Assembly (NCBI GenBank): GCA_911728455.2
Contig: OU452227.1
Span: 10,635,110 to 10,699,109 of the forward strand
Length of the DNA: 64,000 nt
Origin: Marthasterias glacialis
Taxonomy: Eukaryota > Echinodermata > Asteroidea > Forcipulatida > Asteriidae
Direction of reading: 5' to 3'
Position 1 is the stretch's first letter; each line of letters starts with the position of its first letter. The position numbers were made by a program, and so were the translations under genes. Below are positions 48,201-58,500 of the stretch, piece by piece. Below the pieces are notes generated by a model that saw only the letters and a list, made by a program, of their open reading frames with translations, did not search any database and was not told the DNA's origin.

Positions 48201-49909
48201 CTGCTGAGCAAAAACAAGCAGAATACCAGTCACAGATGGTACGTGTGACATGTTATTTAAGAATGGTAAACTTAGTCTGGTAAGCATAATTTTGTTGTGC
48301 TTAGCTACTTTTCTGTGCTTTTAAAAGCAGCTCTATGAAATTGGGTCCAATGTCACCCCTGATCATTTAAGATGTTTAAATCCAACCCTACCCCCACTCT
48401 CCACTCCCTTTCTGCATCTTAAAATGGAAAGTTTGATGGTTTTGATTTTCAGTACGGCAAAGAAGAATCAGAGAACAAAGAAAGGCTCAAGACAGTGTGG
48501 TCTGTGCTCAGCTTTGTCATAAGGTAGGCAAAGATTAACTTTTGTGGTTCTTATATAGATCATAAAAATATGGTGTAACAATTCTAGTGCATTATGGAGA
48601 ACCTAGACAATTGTGTGTTGTGTAATGAGTATAAATGGACCCAGTACACTTATCGTTAAGAGAAGGGGTTTGCCCCGGCGTTTTGTGGCGTGGTTGGCTG
48701 CAGATTGCACCGCACCACCTTGTTTACCCTTACAACAGGGTGCTATATAAATGGGTCTCATAATAGACCAACCCATTAAGCCCGGGCCCCCACCAATCAC
48801 AGCCTTGGCTACGCCAACAAAAGTCCGACAAAAGTTCAACACTGTAAAATCCTAGATAAGAAAATGTAAGCATGGGTGCGCGTACTTATAGCGCGCACTT
48901 TCATGTCGTGCAGTGTGACATTGAAGAGACGCACATTGTGCTGCCCACTTGTAGTGATGTAGTCAATGCTGTGATTGGTCAATATGTTTAGGGGGCGGGG
49001 CTTAGCATAGCTATCTTAAAACATACTAAGCGATTTGAGAAGCGCTACCAGTATACAAAAAACTGATTATTATTGTTATTATTAAAGAGTAAATTGTTAG
49101 CCCATTGTTTACAGCATTTGAGAGAGGATTTGTCGAGTGTTGTGGACACAATACAATCCTAAAATGGATTGGGGCTTAGTAATCAATGATGTAATGTGTA
49201 CACACTTTTAAAGTTTTATAAGAAAGGCAGGAGTTAAAGTGCTGGTTCGCCATGAATGTGCTGCATCAATGGTGAAGGGAAAACTTAAACATGGAATATG
49301 ACCGGAAAGTTTTTGTATAATATTTTCTGAATATCAAGCTATAAACCACAAGGGAAACTGACTGGGTAAATTTTTAAAATTAATTTTGAGGTGAACAAAG
49401 AAAAATTGACTGGAGCGGGATTTGAACCTGCGACCACCGGTTTAATATACCGAAACTCTACCAACTGAGCTATCCAGCCCTAATGATGGCAGTCTCCCTA
49501 TTTTGTCAATATCTTTGTTCAGGGGGTGCCAGTCAGAAGCCATTCAACCGGTTACTGCCATGTAGCCAGGGATCACACCCCATTATACGATACAACCATA
49601 GAGCTAGTTTATATACCTGGGAAGCACGGCAGTACGGGAGCATGGGAATCTACCTTAAGGGCGATGGGACTTTTTATTTTGTTAAATATCAAGCGATAAA
49701 CCACAAGGGAAACTGACTGGGTAAATTTTAAAATCAGTTTTGGGGTCGTCTGTTGCAGGACTCATGGACTCAAGGGGCTCTACAAAGGTCTGGAAGCCAA
49801 ACTCCTTCAGACTGTCTTAACTGCAGCATTGATGTTTACCATCTATGAGAAAATTGCGTCTTTCATCTTCCATATAATGGGTGCTGAACTAGGGGTCAAA
49901 AGTGTTTAA
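42242..49909 (+). CDS. SLC25A17: Peroxisomal membrane carrier PMP34 (SLC25A17)
   Basis: SLC25A17/PMP34 exchanges adenine nucleotides and cofactors (CoA, FAD, NAD and related) across the peroxisomal membrane. Nine exons join in phase to 310 residues (human 307): 42242-42304, 43174-43234, 44693-44759, 45154-45308, 45653-45778, 46116-46255, 47260-47358, 48453-48523 and 49759-49909. The three carrier repeats show [27 protein letters not shown] and [12 protein letters not shown], each close to human. Other matches are LVHAVAGA, the EEG...[20 protein letters not shown] block, [11 protein letters not shown]...NPAI.FMVYE and [21 protein letters not shown]. All junctions are GT-AG. The first repeat has Glu in the PxD/ExxR motif. 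Introns 2, 4, 6, 7 and 8 carry MITEs or SINEs, one only 16 bp from a donor. Confidence 0.95.
42566..42686. mobile_element. Palindromic MITE, 9-bp TSD family, copy 2
   Basis: 121 bp, ends TAGACCCAGTAACTGG / CCAGTTACTGGGTCTA, with perfect 9-bp GGTCATGGC at 42557-42565 and 42687-42695. In SLC25A17 intron 1. Confidence 0.95.
42786..42925 (+). mobile_element. tRNA-derived SINE, family T
   Basis: Plus-strand copy: TTAGTAAGACATCTGCTCTA, B box GGGTTCGAATCCCACC, body TCACAGAACTCGGGGAAAGT and end CATCAGTGTATAGG. Confidence 0.82.
43251..43625. mobile_element. MITE with perfect 36-bp inverted ends and internal tandem repeat
   Basis: Left end starts TATCGTCACCGTTTTCACGA; the right end is its exact complement for at least 36 bp. 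The right part contains about two and a half copies of a 56-bp unit (AAATCGCCTCTTTCAACATG with the end sequence). It begins 16 bp after the exon 2 donor of SLC25A17. Confidence 0.9.
43836..44040. mobile_element. hAT-like MITE (CAGTGGCGTAACCAG family)
   Basis: Starts CAGTGCCGTAACCAG and ends GTCTGGTTAGGCCACT, with long G and C runs. In SLC25A17 intron 2. Confidence 0.8.
44277..44636. mobile_element. MITE (TTAAAGCCCC ends), copy 1
   Basis: 360 bp with TTAAAGCCCCAGCTCAACA and ATGGGGCTTTAA ends and a central palindrome TTTTTGTCTCAGTGAGACAAAAA-like (about 44445-44468). A sister copy at 55799-56150 is in the other orientation. It ends 56 bp before SLC25A17 exon 3. Confidence 0.85.
45312..45545 (+). 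mobile_element. tRNA-derived SINE, family G
   Basis: B box CTGGTTCGAATCCTGG, then GCCATATGTGTGTAGAGTTG; same family as 22170-22440. It begins almost at the exon 4 donor of SLC25A17 (45309). Confidence 0.75.
46495..46655 (+). mobile_element. tRNA-Lys-like SINE, copy 2
   Basis: GGGCTAGATAGCTCAGCTGG head, loop with CACGTTAATCTG, degenerate B box, body TTTACCCAGTCATTTTCCCT and GTGGTTTATTACTTG tail. Confidence 0.82.
47040..47183. mobile_element. GGGAGACT foldback family, symmetric copy
   Basis: Ends TGGGAGACT and AGTCTCCCA with long inner arms GGTGGCAGCAGACTTACCAG / CTGGTAAGTCTGCTGCCACC. The right half matches 1204-1409 and 3394-3616. Confidence 0.88.
47429..47772 (-). mobile_element. tRNA-Leu-derived SINE, full length
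   Basis: About 344 bp. Minus strand: head GTCGTGGCCGAGTGGTCTAG, B box GGTTCCAATCCCGATC, body, then GGCGCTTTGACACTATG and an ATTATTATT tail at 47429-47440. The best full-length copy in the window. Confidence 0.85.
47995..48348. mobile_element. Two adjacent GCTTAAGCAG foldback elements
   Basis: Copies at 47995-48170 and 48168-48348 meet at GAGCTGCTTTAGCAC; each has GATACCAGTCAC and GTAAGCATAA blocks and the second ends GCAGCTCTATGAAATTGGG. Confidence 0.8.
48595..49085 (+). repeat. Retroposon tail split by a MITE
   Basis: The outer repeat (GGGGTTTGCCCCGGCGTT, GGGTGCTATATAAATGGGTC ... GAGAAGCGCTACCAGTATAC, ATTATTATTG) resembles 19625-19930. The inner 48772-49014 element (AATAGACC...CCACCAATCACAGCC...GGGGCGGGGCTTAGC) matches 57794-58048. 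Confidence 0.78.
49333..49562 (-). mobile_element. tRNA-Lys-like SINE, copy 3
   Basis: Minus strand: 5' segment GGCTTCTGACTGGCACC, head GGCTGGATAGCTCAGTTGG, B box GGTTCAAATCCCGC, body GTTTCCCTTGTGGTTTATAG. The most complete copy. Confidence 0.88.
49682..49748 (-). mobile_element. SINE tail fragment beside the SLC25A17 exon 9 acceptor
   Basis: Matches the tail at 49333-49395 (ACCACAAGGGAAACTGACTG, GGGTAAATTTT) and ends about 10 bp before exon 9 starts at 49759. Confidence 0.75.
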
Positions 49910-50072
49910 CTTTTTGTGAGAAGTTTTATTTTTTAAACTCTACGAGGAAAGAATTATTTTGTCAGGTATTTTTAGTCCTACGCATACCCACTAACCCCAA
50001 TACTTGTACCTCAAAAATCCCCCAAAATCCTCCCCTGATTATACTTGTTTAGTGTAAACTCTGAACCAATCA

Positions 50073-50402
50073 ACCATTTTGAGATCTGGTGGACAAATTA
50101 GGATGCCAATTTTTGGTTGGGATAAATCTGTTTTGTATACACTAATCTGAGCAGCTCAGCCATGGGGGTTTACACCACTGCAGCTATGGCCGCCGCACGC
50201 ACCCGTCGATGCACTGTGATTCCTTCATGCAGATTGCTAAATATGCGCGGCTGACACGCTATTGTCGCGTCGTACGCATATGAGGCGGCCATAGCTGCGG
50301 TGGTGTAAACCACCATGAACGAGCTGCTGGGATTAGTGTATACACTCCAACCAAACAGTGCACTCCCGTAGTGTTCTCCATTCATCTCAAAACAGCTAAT
50401 GT
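50073..50402. mobile_element. Old foldback fragment split by a younger MITE
   Basis: CCATTTTGAGATCTGGTGGAC...GTTTTGTATACA and TGTATACACT...CCAAACAGTGCACTCC...CAGCTAATG together resemble 53212-53329. The inserted 50142-50336 element is flanked by 8-bp TGTATACA at 50134-50141 and 50337-50344. Confidence 0.85.
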
Positions 50403-51057
50403 AATCTTTGACGATTCTAATATTCTAAGATATATATTTTTTTTATATATGCAAGCAATGTGCCCATACTGCAGTCAATGTTTTCAAAAAAAAAAATTAA
50501 TAATTTGAATTTAGTGAGTCAGGCCATAAATCACCCAGATGCCCAGGAGGACATGGCCTAGATTGCCCTGGTCTTGGCCTTGGTGCTCCTTCAAAAGTTT
50601 CCCATAGATATTAAAACTTGCCAACGGAACTTCACTTTGCAAAAAGAAAATGGCCTTGCCCTCTCAAAGATGAAATTCCAGGCCTAACAAACGTTTGTTG
50701 TGCAGTTCTTGCTTTTTGTAATTTTCTGTGACAAATTCAGTATTTACGCATTTACCCAGACATGCCTTTGTTAATATCGATATACATGTATATATATATA
50801 TTTTTGGATGAAATCGAGGAAGTCTCAAAAGTAAACTTATCCACTGTAGCACTTGTATTGAACTGGACAAGTAGTTTGTGCTTAACTATTGCACCTCTTT
50901 CCAATTCTCAGCGACAGACACTACCAACATAAGTTAAAATATAGTGAGCCAACGTTTGTTAGATATTTGAGTTGGCAGAATTGTTATTGTTTATTTCATT
51001 TACAAGTGGGTCATGTTAATGAGGCTGCCAGGTCAACACCTTTGGTTTACCATCATA
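50403..51057. other. SLC25A17 downstream region
   Basis: Holds a GGCCTTGCCCTCTC-family repeat at 50545-50690 and otherwise nothing recognised. Confidence 0.5.
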
Positions 51058-51560
51058 CATCTCTATCTCCACCAAGCTAGAGCTGCAGCAAGTCCTGATT
51101 CTTTCCATTGCCACTTATGGATCAGAATCATGGACTCTATAGAGAAGTCAGATGAACAAAGACTCCGGTTCTTCGAAATGGCTTTCCTTTGAAGGATTCT
51201 GGGAGTCACAAGAAGAGATCGTTTAAAGAATACAAAAATCAGGGAATCTGAAATAACATCCACCATTACTTCAAAAAGACTAACATATTTCGGCCATGTC
51301 ACGAGGATGGGTGACAGGTGTTACCCAACACTACTCCTTGAAGGAAACGTGGCTGGCTCACGAACCCAGAGGAAGACCTAACAAGAGATGGCTGGATGAT
51401 ATAAAAGCGTTCTGTACAGAAGCCAACATATCATCAGTAGCAGAAAACAGGACGCCTGGCCAGGAACAGAGAGCTTTGGAGACGAACGGTTGTTGGGAAG
51501 CCATCTGCGAGACTAACACCGGGAGGACGGCTTGGGCCAGATTAGTATGGTGGCCCTGAA
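51058..51560 (+). mobile_element. LINE fragment, end of ORF2
   Basis: Frames encode LQQVLILSIATYGSESWTL, then RILGVTRRDRLKNTKIRESE, LTYFGHVTRMGDRCYPTLL and RGRPNKRWLDDIKAF, the typical C-terminal part of non-LTR ORF2. It has frame changes and stops, so it is dead. Confidence 0.85.
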
Positions 51561-51574
51561 GGGACATCGCACAT

Positions 51575-51790
51575 CGCATACGTGTGCGCACACGTATGCA
51601 ATGTCGTGAAACAATTCGCGAATGTGTGCGCACACGTATGCAATGTCGTGAACCAAATCGCGAATATATGCGCACACGTATGCAATGTCGCGAAACAAAT
51701 CGCGAATGTGTGTGCACACGTATGCAATGTCGTGAACCAAATCGCAAATATATGCGCACACGTATGCAATGTCGTGAATCAAATCACGAT
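51575..51790. repeat. 42-bp minisatellite
   Basis: Five copies of a 42-bp unit containing GCACACGTATGCAATGTCG and AATCGCGAAT. The period is a multiple of three and frames are open on both strands. It directly follows the LINE fragment. Confidence 0.92.
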
Positions 51791-52321
51791 TTGACAATGT
51801 ATTCATAGATTTACCCTTATATTAAATATTATGGGCAATGTTAAACAGAACTGTTAATTCTGTCATTTTCATTTGAAGGAATAATTAAAACATTGTCTCT
51901 GATTCAGCATATCTTGTACTGTCGGGTCTTTTAATGTTGGTGTATTGTTTACCAACTACACAAGAGAAACACAAATTAAAAGAAAGTATATCCAAGGGAA
52001 AATATGTTGTTTATTTCTTCCATTGCAATCAAGATAAATGCATATCTTTAAATTAACAACATCAACAGATTCTACTACTTAACCCGCATACCTTTTAAAA
52101 GAAAAGTCCTTTGGGGCATCTAAAGGTCATGAACATTCATCACTGACTGACAATTCATGTTTCTTATTTACAAAAATAATAAAATTTGCATTCACTTAAA
52201 AGTATTCAATATATTAGACTTTCCACTTAGTTTCAGAAAGTCCTCAACTGAAAGTAATGTAACGAAGGGCTAATCACACACTAAAACGAGCAATAAATCA
52301 AAACAAAGTAACATCCATTTT
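51791..52321. other. Intergenic, nothing recognised
   Basis: AT-rich, with no gene or clear repeat on either strand. Confidence 0.5.
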
Positions 52322-52573
52322 AGACTGGCGCTCCAGAGTTGCACCAAACCAAATTATTGAATTAAGTACATGAAAAGTTCGGCGTCTGAAACAGTTAGGA
52401 GTGACTAGACATGCTAGAAGTCGAAAGATCGACTGTTGCAGTCTTGGGTTCAGACGTCGATCTTGTCATGAACGTAATGCAAATTTATGTTAATTAAGTT
52501 CGCCTGTCTGAAACCGAAATCTAGAGTTGCTCCTAATCTATTTGGTTCGGCACGACTCTGGAGCGCCAGTCTA
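52322..52573. mobile_element. TA-flanked MITE (GACTGGCGCTCCAGAG ends)
   Basis: Inverted ends GACTGGCGCTCCAGAG and CTCTGGAGCGCCAGTC with TA on both sides, as for Tc1/mariner-type elements; AACCAAAT / ATTTGGTT also pair inside. Confidence 0.85.
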
Positions 52574-53067
52574 TAACTATTTGATGTTATGCTGAGTTTG
52601 ACATTTGGAGGGAACACAATTTGTGTACAAATCCAATGGGATTTTGGCACATGGAAAAAAAATAATACAAATCTTGATGAAAACAAAAGCTGTTCTAAGT
52701 CAAAAAAGTCGGAAAATTACATTTGGAACAGCTAAAAGTACATTTGTTTATCCATCTGCCTTATTTTGAAAATATGGTAATAGAAAACTTTTTGTTAGAA
52801 CTGTGTATCAACTAGCAATTACGTTTTATCACAAGTAGCTTCACTGCTCGTAATCAACACATCTTTTTATAAAATTTAAATTTAAAGTTCCAAAATTAAA
52901 TATAAGTATATACTGTACATAAATATCTATATAGATGCAAGTGCCATTATTCATCTGGTACTGAAGTTATCACACCGGCTTTAATTTTTCCCTGAATGAG
53001 GGTGTGCTCGAAAGTCCAAACAGTAGGAACATTCTAAATGGATCAGTTGAGTATTCCAACCAGCCTA
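52574..53067. other. Intergenic, nothing recognised
   Basis: AT-rich; no coding homology or repeat recognised. Confidence 0.5.
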
Positions 53068-53329
53068 CATTAGCCTTTTTGAGGTATGGCGTACACTATA
53101 AAAATAGGAGTGCACTGTTTGGTTTTGGTGTGTACAGACAAATTTACCCAAAACCAATTAGTGCCCTGGTAAATGTGTCCACCATATCTCAAAAATGGTG
53201 ACTACATTACAAGCCATTTTGAGACGGTGGACACATTACCAGGACACTGTTTTGGGTAAATTTGTCTGTATACACCCACACCAAACAGTGCACTCCTACA
53301 GTGTCCGCCATACCTCAAAAAAGCTAATG
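53068..53329. mobile_element. Foldback element with about 125-bp arms
   Basis: Ends CATTAGCCTTTTTGAGG and CCTCAAAAAAGCTAATG. Arms share AGTGCACTGTTTGG / CCAAACAGTGCACT and ACAGACAAATTTACCCAAAA / TTTTGGGTAAATTTGTCTGT. Confidence 0.92.
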
Positions 53330-53859
53330 GACTGGTCCAGTGGACTGCCGCAGCCTTCCATTGGAACGTTCAGAATGCCAATGCAGATATTCCTTCCATG
53401 TAGGATTGTTCCTGTAGTTCCGTATGTTCCTATAATGTCACGGTCCAGCAGAATGTTCCCGCGGTCCACAGGGTTGCTGGAACATTCCTTCGCACCTAGA
53501 ATGACCCAGACTTTAGAGACGCTTCCCAAGCTGTCTCATAGCACAGACCGATCCATTCAGTTCCCCCTCCACCCCAATGCATTGGCCATTCACAATAAAC
53601 CATGCAAATCTTGCACGTGTTAGAACATTTACCCGCATGTAATAATAATAAAAACAATTTGGGAGGCTAATCATTCTTACTGCCAGCTGGGAAGCTGATT
53701 TGCGAAGGACGCAGCTACACGTGTTCGAGCTGCAGGCATATTCAAGGGCGCCTTTGGCAGCCAGTCACATCAACCCATATATGACCACAGAGCATAGCCT
53801 GAGATTGAAAGTGTTTGGTTTTTCTGGAGGGAGGAAAACTGGATGGCACCCAAAATAAT

Positions 53860-54190
53860 AACGGACATTTATAACGCGACATTTCTGTCAGAATTGACAC
53901 TCCTAGCATGATTGAGAGTGAAAGCAGTATGGCAATGAAGACATTTCAACAGTCTACTAACAAAGTAATAGAATACGGTTAAAGAAGTTTGGAAAAGGTA
54001 GGTTTTTAACTGAATTTTGTTTTTTGTATAGGTGCTTCCTTTTCTGAGTTCAGTAGGGAGTGTGTTCCAGAGTGACGGGCCAGATCTTGAGAACGATCGA
54101 CTGGCCCAAGAGTAAAATTTGAAACTTTGCATGGTGTGAATACAATCTAGTAAGTTTTGCGGTGACACCATGTAAACATCTCTAATGAGT
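53860..54190 (-). mobile_element. LINE fragment, reverse-transcriptase C-terminal region
   Basis: Minus strand encodes SFSRSGPSLWNTLPTELRKG followed by IQLKTYLF, the same conserved ORF2 end as at 6475-6672, but from another element. Confidence 0.7.
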
Positions 54191-54398
54191 AGGATTGGTT
54201 CTGACAAGAACCGATGGTTTAATAACTGGACATTTCGATCAGTATACTCTGATTGTCTTGAGGAGAAGAAAATCATTTCTCCTGAAGACGATCGGAGTAT
54301 ACTGATCGAAACGTCGAGTTGTTAAACCATCGGTTCTTTTCAGAACCACCCCAACTCATTAGAGATATTTACATGGTGTCACCAGAAAATTTACTAGA
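54147..54398. repeat. Long hairpin over the LINE fragment end
   Basis: GGTGACACCATGTAAACATC / GATATTTACATGGTGTCACC, AAGAACCGATGGTTTAA / TTAAACCATCGGTTCTT and CGATCAGTATACTC / GAGTATACTGATCG pair across about 250 bp. Confidence 0.88.
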
Positions 54399-54999
54399 TT
54401 CCCCAAGAGTGTCGTGATCGTGTACATGTACCCCAGTGAAAGAAACACAATCGCGCACTTAAATTGGGGCAAAGTTACGCACAGTCTACTGGCAAGTCTG
54501 ACACGTAATCCCATTACAAAATGGAAACAGGCTGTTACCATTTGGATAGCTGTGTTGCACATTTTGTTTCCCAAATCCATCAGATAAATCCCTGTTGAAA
54601 GTGCCTCCTCCACGGTCAATCCATTGTAAATCTTTGATGTTACTTGGCAATGGCATTTCTGGTCAGACATCAAGGGTAAGCATCGGGCCGGAGGTAGTAT
54701 CTTGTCTGAAATTAAATCAGTAAAAAGTCGCTCATTTCCTCTACTATATGGAATGTCAAACTGTTGCTCAGGGCACTTTATACACTGGTAACTGATACAT
54801 ATCACAAGATATTTTAAATCATTTAAGAAAAGAAACACAACAGTGCACAGGGCAATTTACAGGCAACCAGTTTCAGGCAATCTCCCAAGAAGAAAACACA
54901 TTCCCATTTCAGTTTTCACATAACTTTCTTTGAGATTGTAAAGACACTGTTTAGAAAAATTACTCCGTGTCACACTGTGACTACCAAAGTGTTTATTTT

Positions 55000-55235
55000 G
55001 GTTGCCTCCAAGTTGCCTGTACAAATTGCCCTGTGTGACAAGAAAGCCCAGTAAGCCTGAATGTATCTGAGTAGAGAAGATGATGAAGAAATGTTCAGTT
55101 CCAGATGAGGTGGGAAAATTCCAGATAGGGGAAGAACCATGCAACCGGACAGGGACTGAAAAGCCAATCCACACGTGTGGCTCTGTCCGAGGTGGGATTC
55201 GAACCGGGGTCAAGAGGTGATGACAGGACAATACC
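55000..55235 (-). mobile_element. tRNA-derived SINE, family G
   Basis: Minus strand: B box CCGGTTCGAATCCCACC, then TTTTCAGTCCCTGTCC and TTCTTCATCATCTTCTCTAC, matching 22170-22440. Confidence 0.75.
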
Positions 55236-55573
55236 ACAAAACTACCAGATACCCTACAAGTTTGGTATTGAAAACACAAATGATTCAATTCTTGTTCAAA
55301 CAGACCAAGCAAAATTAACCTGTCAGAGGCCACAGTGTCCACAAGTGGCTTCAAACAAAATGCTCATAGCAGCCACCAAAGAGCCCTCCAACCACAAAAC
55401 CAAAAGGTCATGTAATCAATTATTTTTGTTAAAACAAAACCACACTTGTGTTTGTATTATTTTTCCCATACAGTTTTACTGCGAACATCGTCAAAAATCA
55501 AGAATTCCGGATGAACTGAACTTTAAAAAGCCTACGAGGAAACAAGTGAACATTTTAGTTGGACCAACAACTC

Positions 55574-58500
55574 TTACTTGGTGACAAGTTCAGCACCTAT
55601 GATGTCGTGGATGTGGTACTGTATACCCAACTTCTTGACAGCCACAAGTTTCCTTTCTTCTAGCTCCTGGCGGAAAACAATATTATATGTATACATCAAC
55701 AATTTTACAAAAACGAGTAAAACAATTATTTAACACATTTTAAAATTGCACAAATAAAAAAAGTTACATCAAAAATTGCAAATGCAATTTGGAAGGCATT
55801 AAAGCCCCAACTCAACACCGGTAAAGTGTCTGTAAATGCTTCCATTGTTGCACAAATCAAGATATATGTAATAAAACCAACCTATGAAAATGTCAGCTCA
55901 TTTCATTGTTTCATTTGCCAGAAAACGGTAAATACGCATTTGGCATTTTTGTATGCATTCTTGAGTTTTCGTCTCACATGAGACGAAAATTAATTTTGGA
56001 TCTTGTTTCATTTATTTTTAAAAAATGATTCTGGCAATAATTTTTCAAGGAAAGTTTTCTACCACCATTATCTTTATACCATGTAAGGTATATATAAATC
56101 TGTGAAGATTTATGTTTTTCTTTCTTACCAATGTTGAGCTGGGGCTTTAAAACAAAGTAAACTACAAAATACATTTAGCATATTAAGTGCTGCATGTGCG
56201 CTTCAGGGCATACATATAAAGGTATATCATTGTTTACGGAGAGACTATAAACGAATATAATTCATTCATATCCACAAAACAAATGTAGAGCAATAACACT
56301 TAGTCATGGCAATATTGTACAAATATTGGATGCATATGAGTGCATTGCCACAGAATATAATCACGAGGTGAAATTGGACTGTCTTGAAATCTGGTGATTT
56401 CATGACACAAAGCCAAGTGAAATAAAAAGGCCAGATTTCACGGAGTGATTATATTCTGCAACAATGCATGAATGAAATGCATTCAATATTTGTTTTATAT
56501 AACTCACACATAGATCCTTGTCATTTGTTTTTTGTCAAGTTTTTTTCACAATATACACAAAATATACGTGGTTCCTCACCACCCCACACTTAGTCATGGC
56601 GATAGACCTTTATCATTCTGCCACCATCTTGGTCATGTTCCCTGTATCCAATAAGAGTCATGGATGCTAATGTTCATTGTGCAATAAGGAACCAGTCTAT
56701 TTTTCCTTCCAGCCTCGCTTTGGTTACACTGATTTGAATGGGAGAAAATCAAGATAGCCACACCAGGATAAAGGTCTATACAATATAAAACCTGCAAAGT
56801 TTTCGAGACGGGAACCTTTTCCAATATTTAATATGAATAAAAAACTACTAAACACTCCCACCCTAAAAATCTTGTGAGAGAAAGACATTATTTTGGTTAG
56901 AATCAAACAAAAGCATCGGCATTGTCAATGTGTATGACATCTGACTCACCTTTTGAAGAATCTTCTGATACTTAGACTTTCGTATCGTTCGTAACACAGA
57001 GTCCCTCCCTGAGGAAAGATAAATCCAAAAAAATGAGTGACAAGACTTTCACCATTTGGCATCCCAATAATTCAAATAAATTTGAAGTTTGGTCGCCTAG
57101 TAATGTTGGTAATTTAAAGCAAAGCCCTTATTACCTAGGCCTTTTTGTCTACAGCTGACCCCTATCCTCCAATATCCTCTTCCAATATCCTCCTCGAATA
57201 TTCTCCTATGTCACTCCACACCAAATTGTTTGGACTGGGATAAAATTGGAATGCCTGACCCAGTGATTATTGTTACAATTATTACAATTGTTATTCGGGC
57301 CTACAGCCCTCAGTCCTTCTGATTCCTTCATTTTAGCAAAGAGTATATAGAAAACTTTGGGAGGGTTAGGGTTAGTAGATGGTTTGGAGGTACAGTACCG
57401 AATCCATCAAATTGAATCAAACTTTGCAAATGCAATGAATATTGGTTAATTACAAGTGCTATTACTATAATTATTTATTTCACAAAAAAATATCAACAAA
57501 CATACACAAATTACAAGAAATTAACATAAAATGTACATGTACAATCATATGAAAAGTAGAACAATTGTAAACGGAAATTGGTAAAAGATTAAGCGGACAT
57601 ACTAGTTACAGATCAAGGCAAGAAGACACAAATCCATTCTAACATTACCAGGCTCAATAAACACAAACCCAAATACTATGACTCAAAAGCCTTTAATCCA
57701 ATCTCAAAAATGGGAGACAAATCCTGAACGAGTACATATAGTATGATATAATGGCAAACTTTGTATGAGTGGGATGAGGGTGAAGTAGTAGAACAATTGA
57801 CCGATCCATTAACCCCCGTCCCCGTACGTTTTGACCAATCACAGCCTTGGGTACGCCGCCGAAAGTCCGACACAATAAAAATCCTATTGGAAATTGTAAA
57901 CATGCGTACTTATAGCGTGCGCGTTCATGTCGTGCAGTGTGGCATTGAAGAGACGCACATTGTGCTGCCCGCGTGCACAGTGGTGATTTAGCCAATGCTG
58001 TGATTGGTCAATAAGTTTAGGGGCGGAGCTTAATGGATCGATCTATTGTAAATAAAAAATTTGTAAAAAGATTTTAAGGGGACATAAAAGTTACAGATCA
58101 AGGCAAGAAGACAAAAATCCATTCTAACATTACATTACCAGATTCCGTCCTGACTTCATACCTTTGGTAAAGCACTTCATGAATAAGCCAGCCCCTGGGA
58201 TTGCAACCCACCAACTGCCGACATCTCGAACATTAAGCACACCACCATGGAGCAATTGCCTAGATGAAAGGACAGATTGCGTAAAGTGAGTTGTCCAACA
58301 CAGGAATGTAGCCTTGATGTCAGGACATAGGTTTGCCATCGAAATGGGAGACATTTTGAAATGTGCAAATCTTTTGCCAATACATCTAGTTGAGTAGTTG
58401 ACTTGCAGAGGTGGTGTCATCAACAGGCATGCAGCTTTGGAATTGCAAAACAAATGAGGAAATAGCCAAACACCCATAAGTTTGTACAGTGTTTTTCAGT

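Noticed and set aside
51358-51808. Several overlapping open frames on both strands
   Set aside because: They follow from the 42-bp period (a multiple of three) and not from coding constraint.
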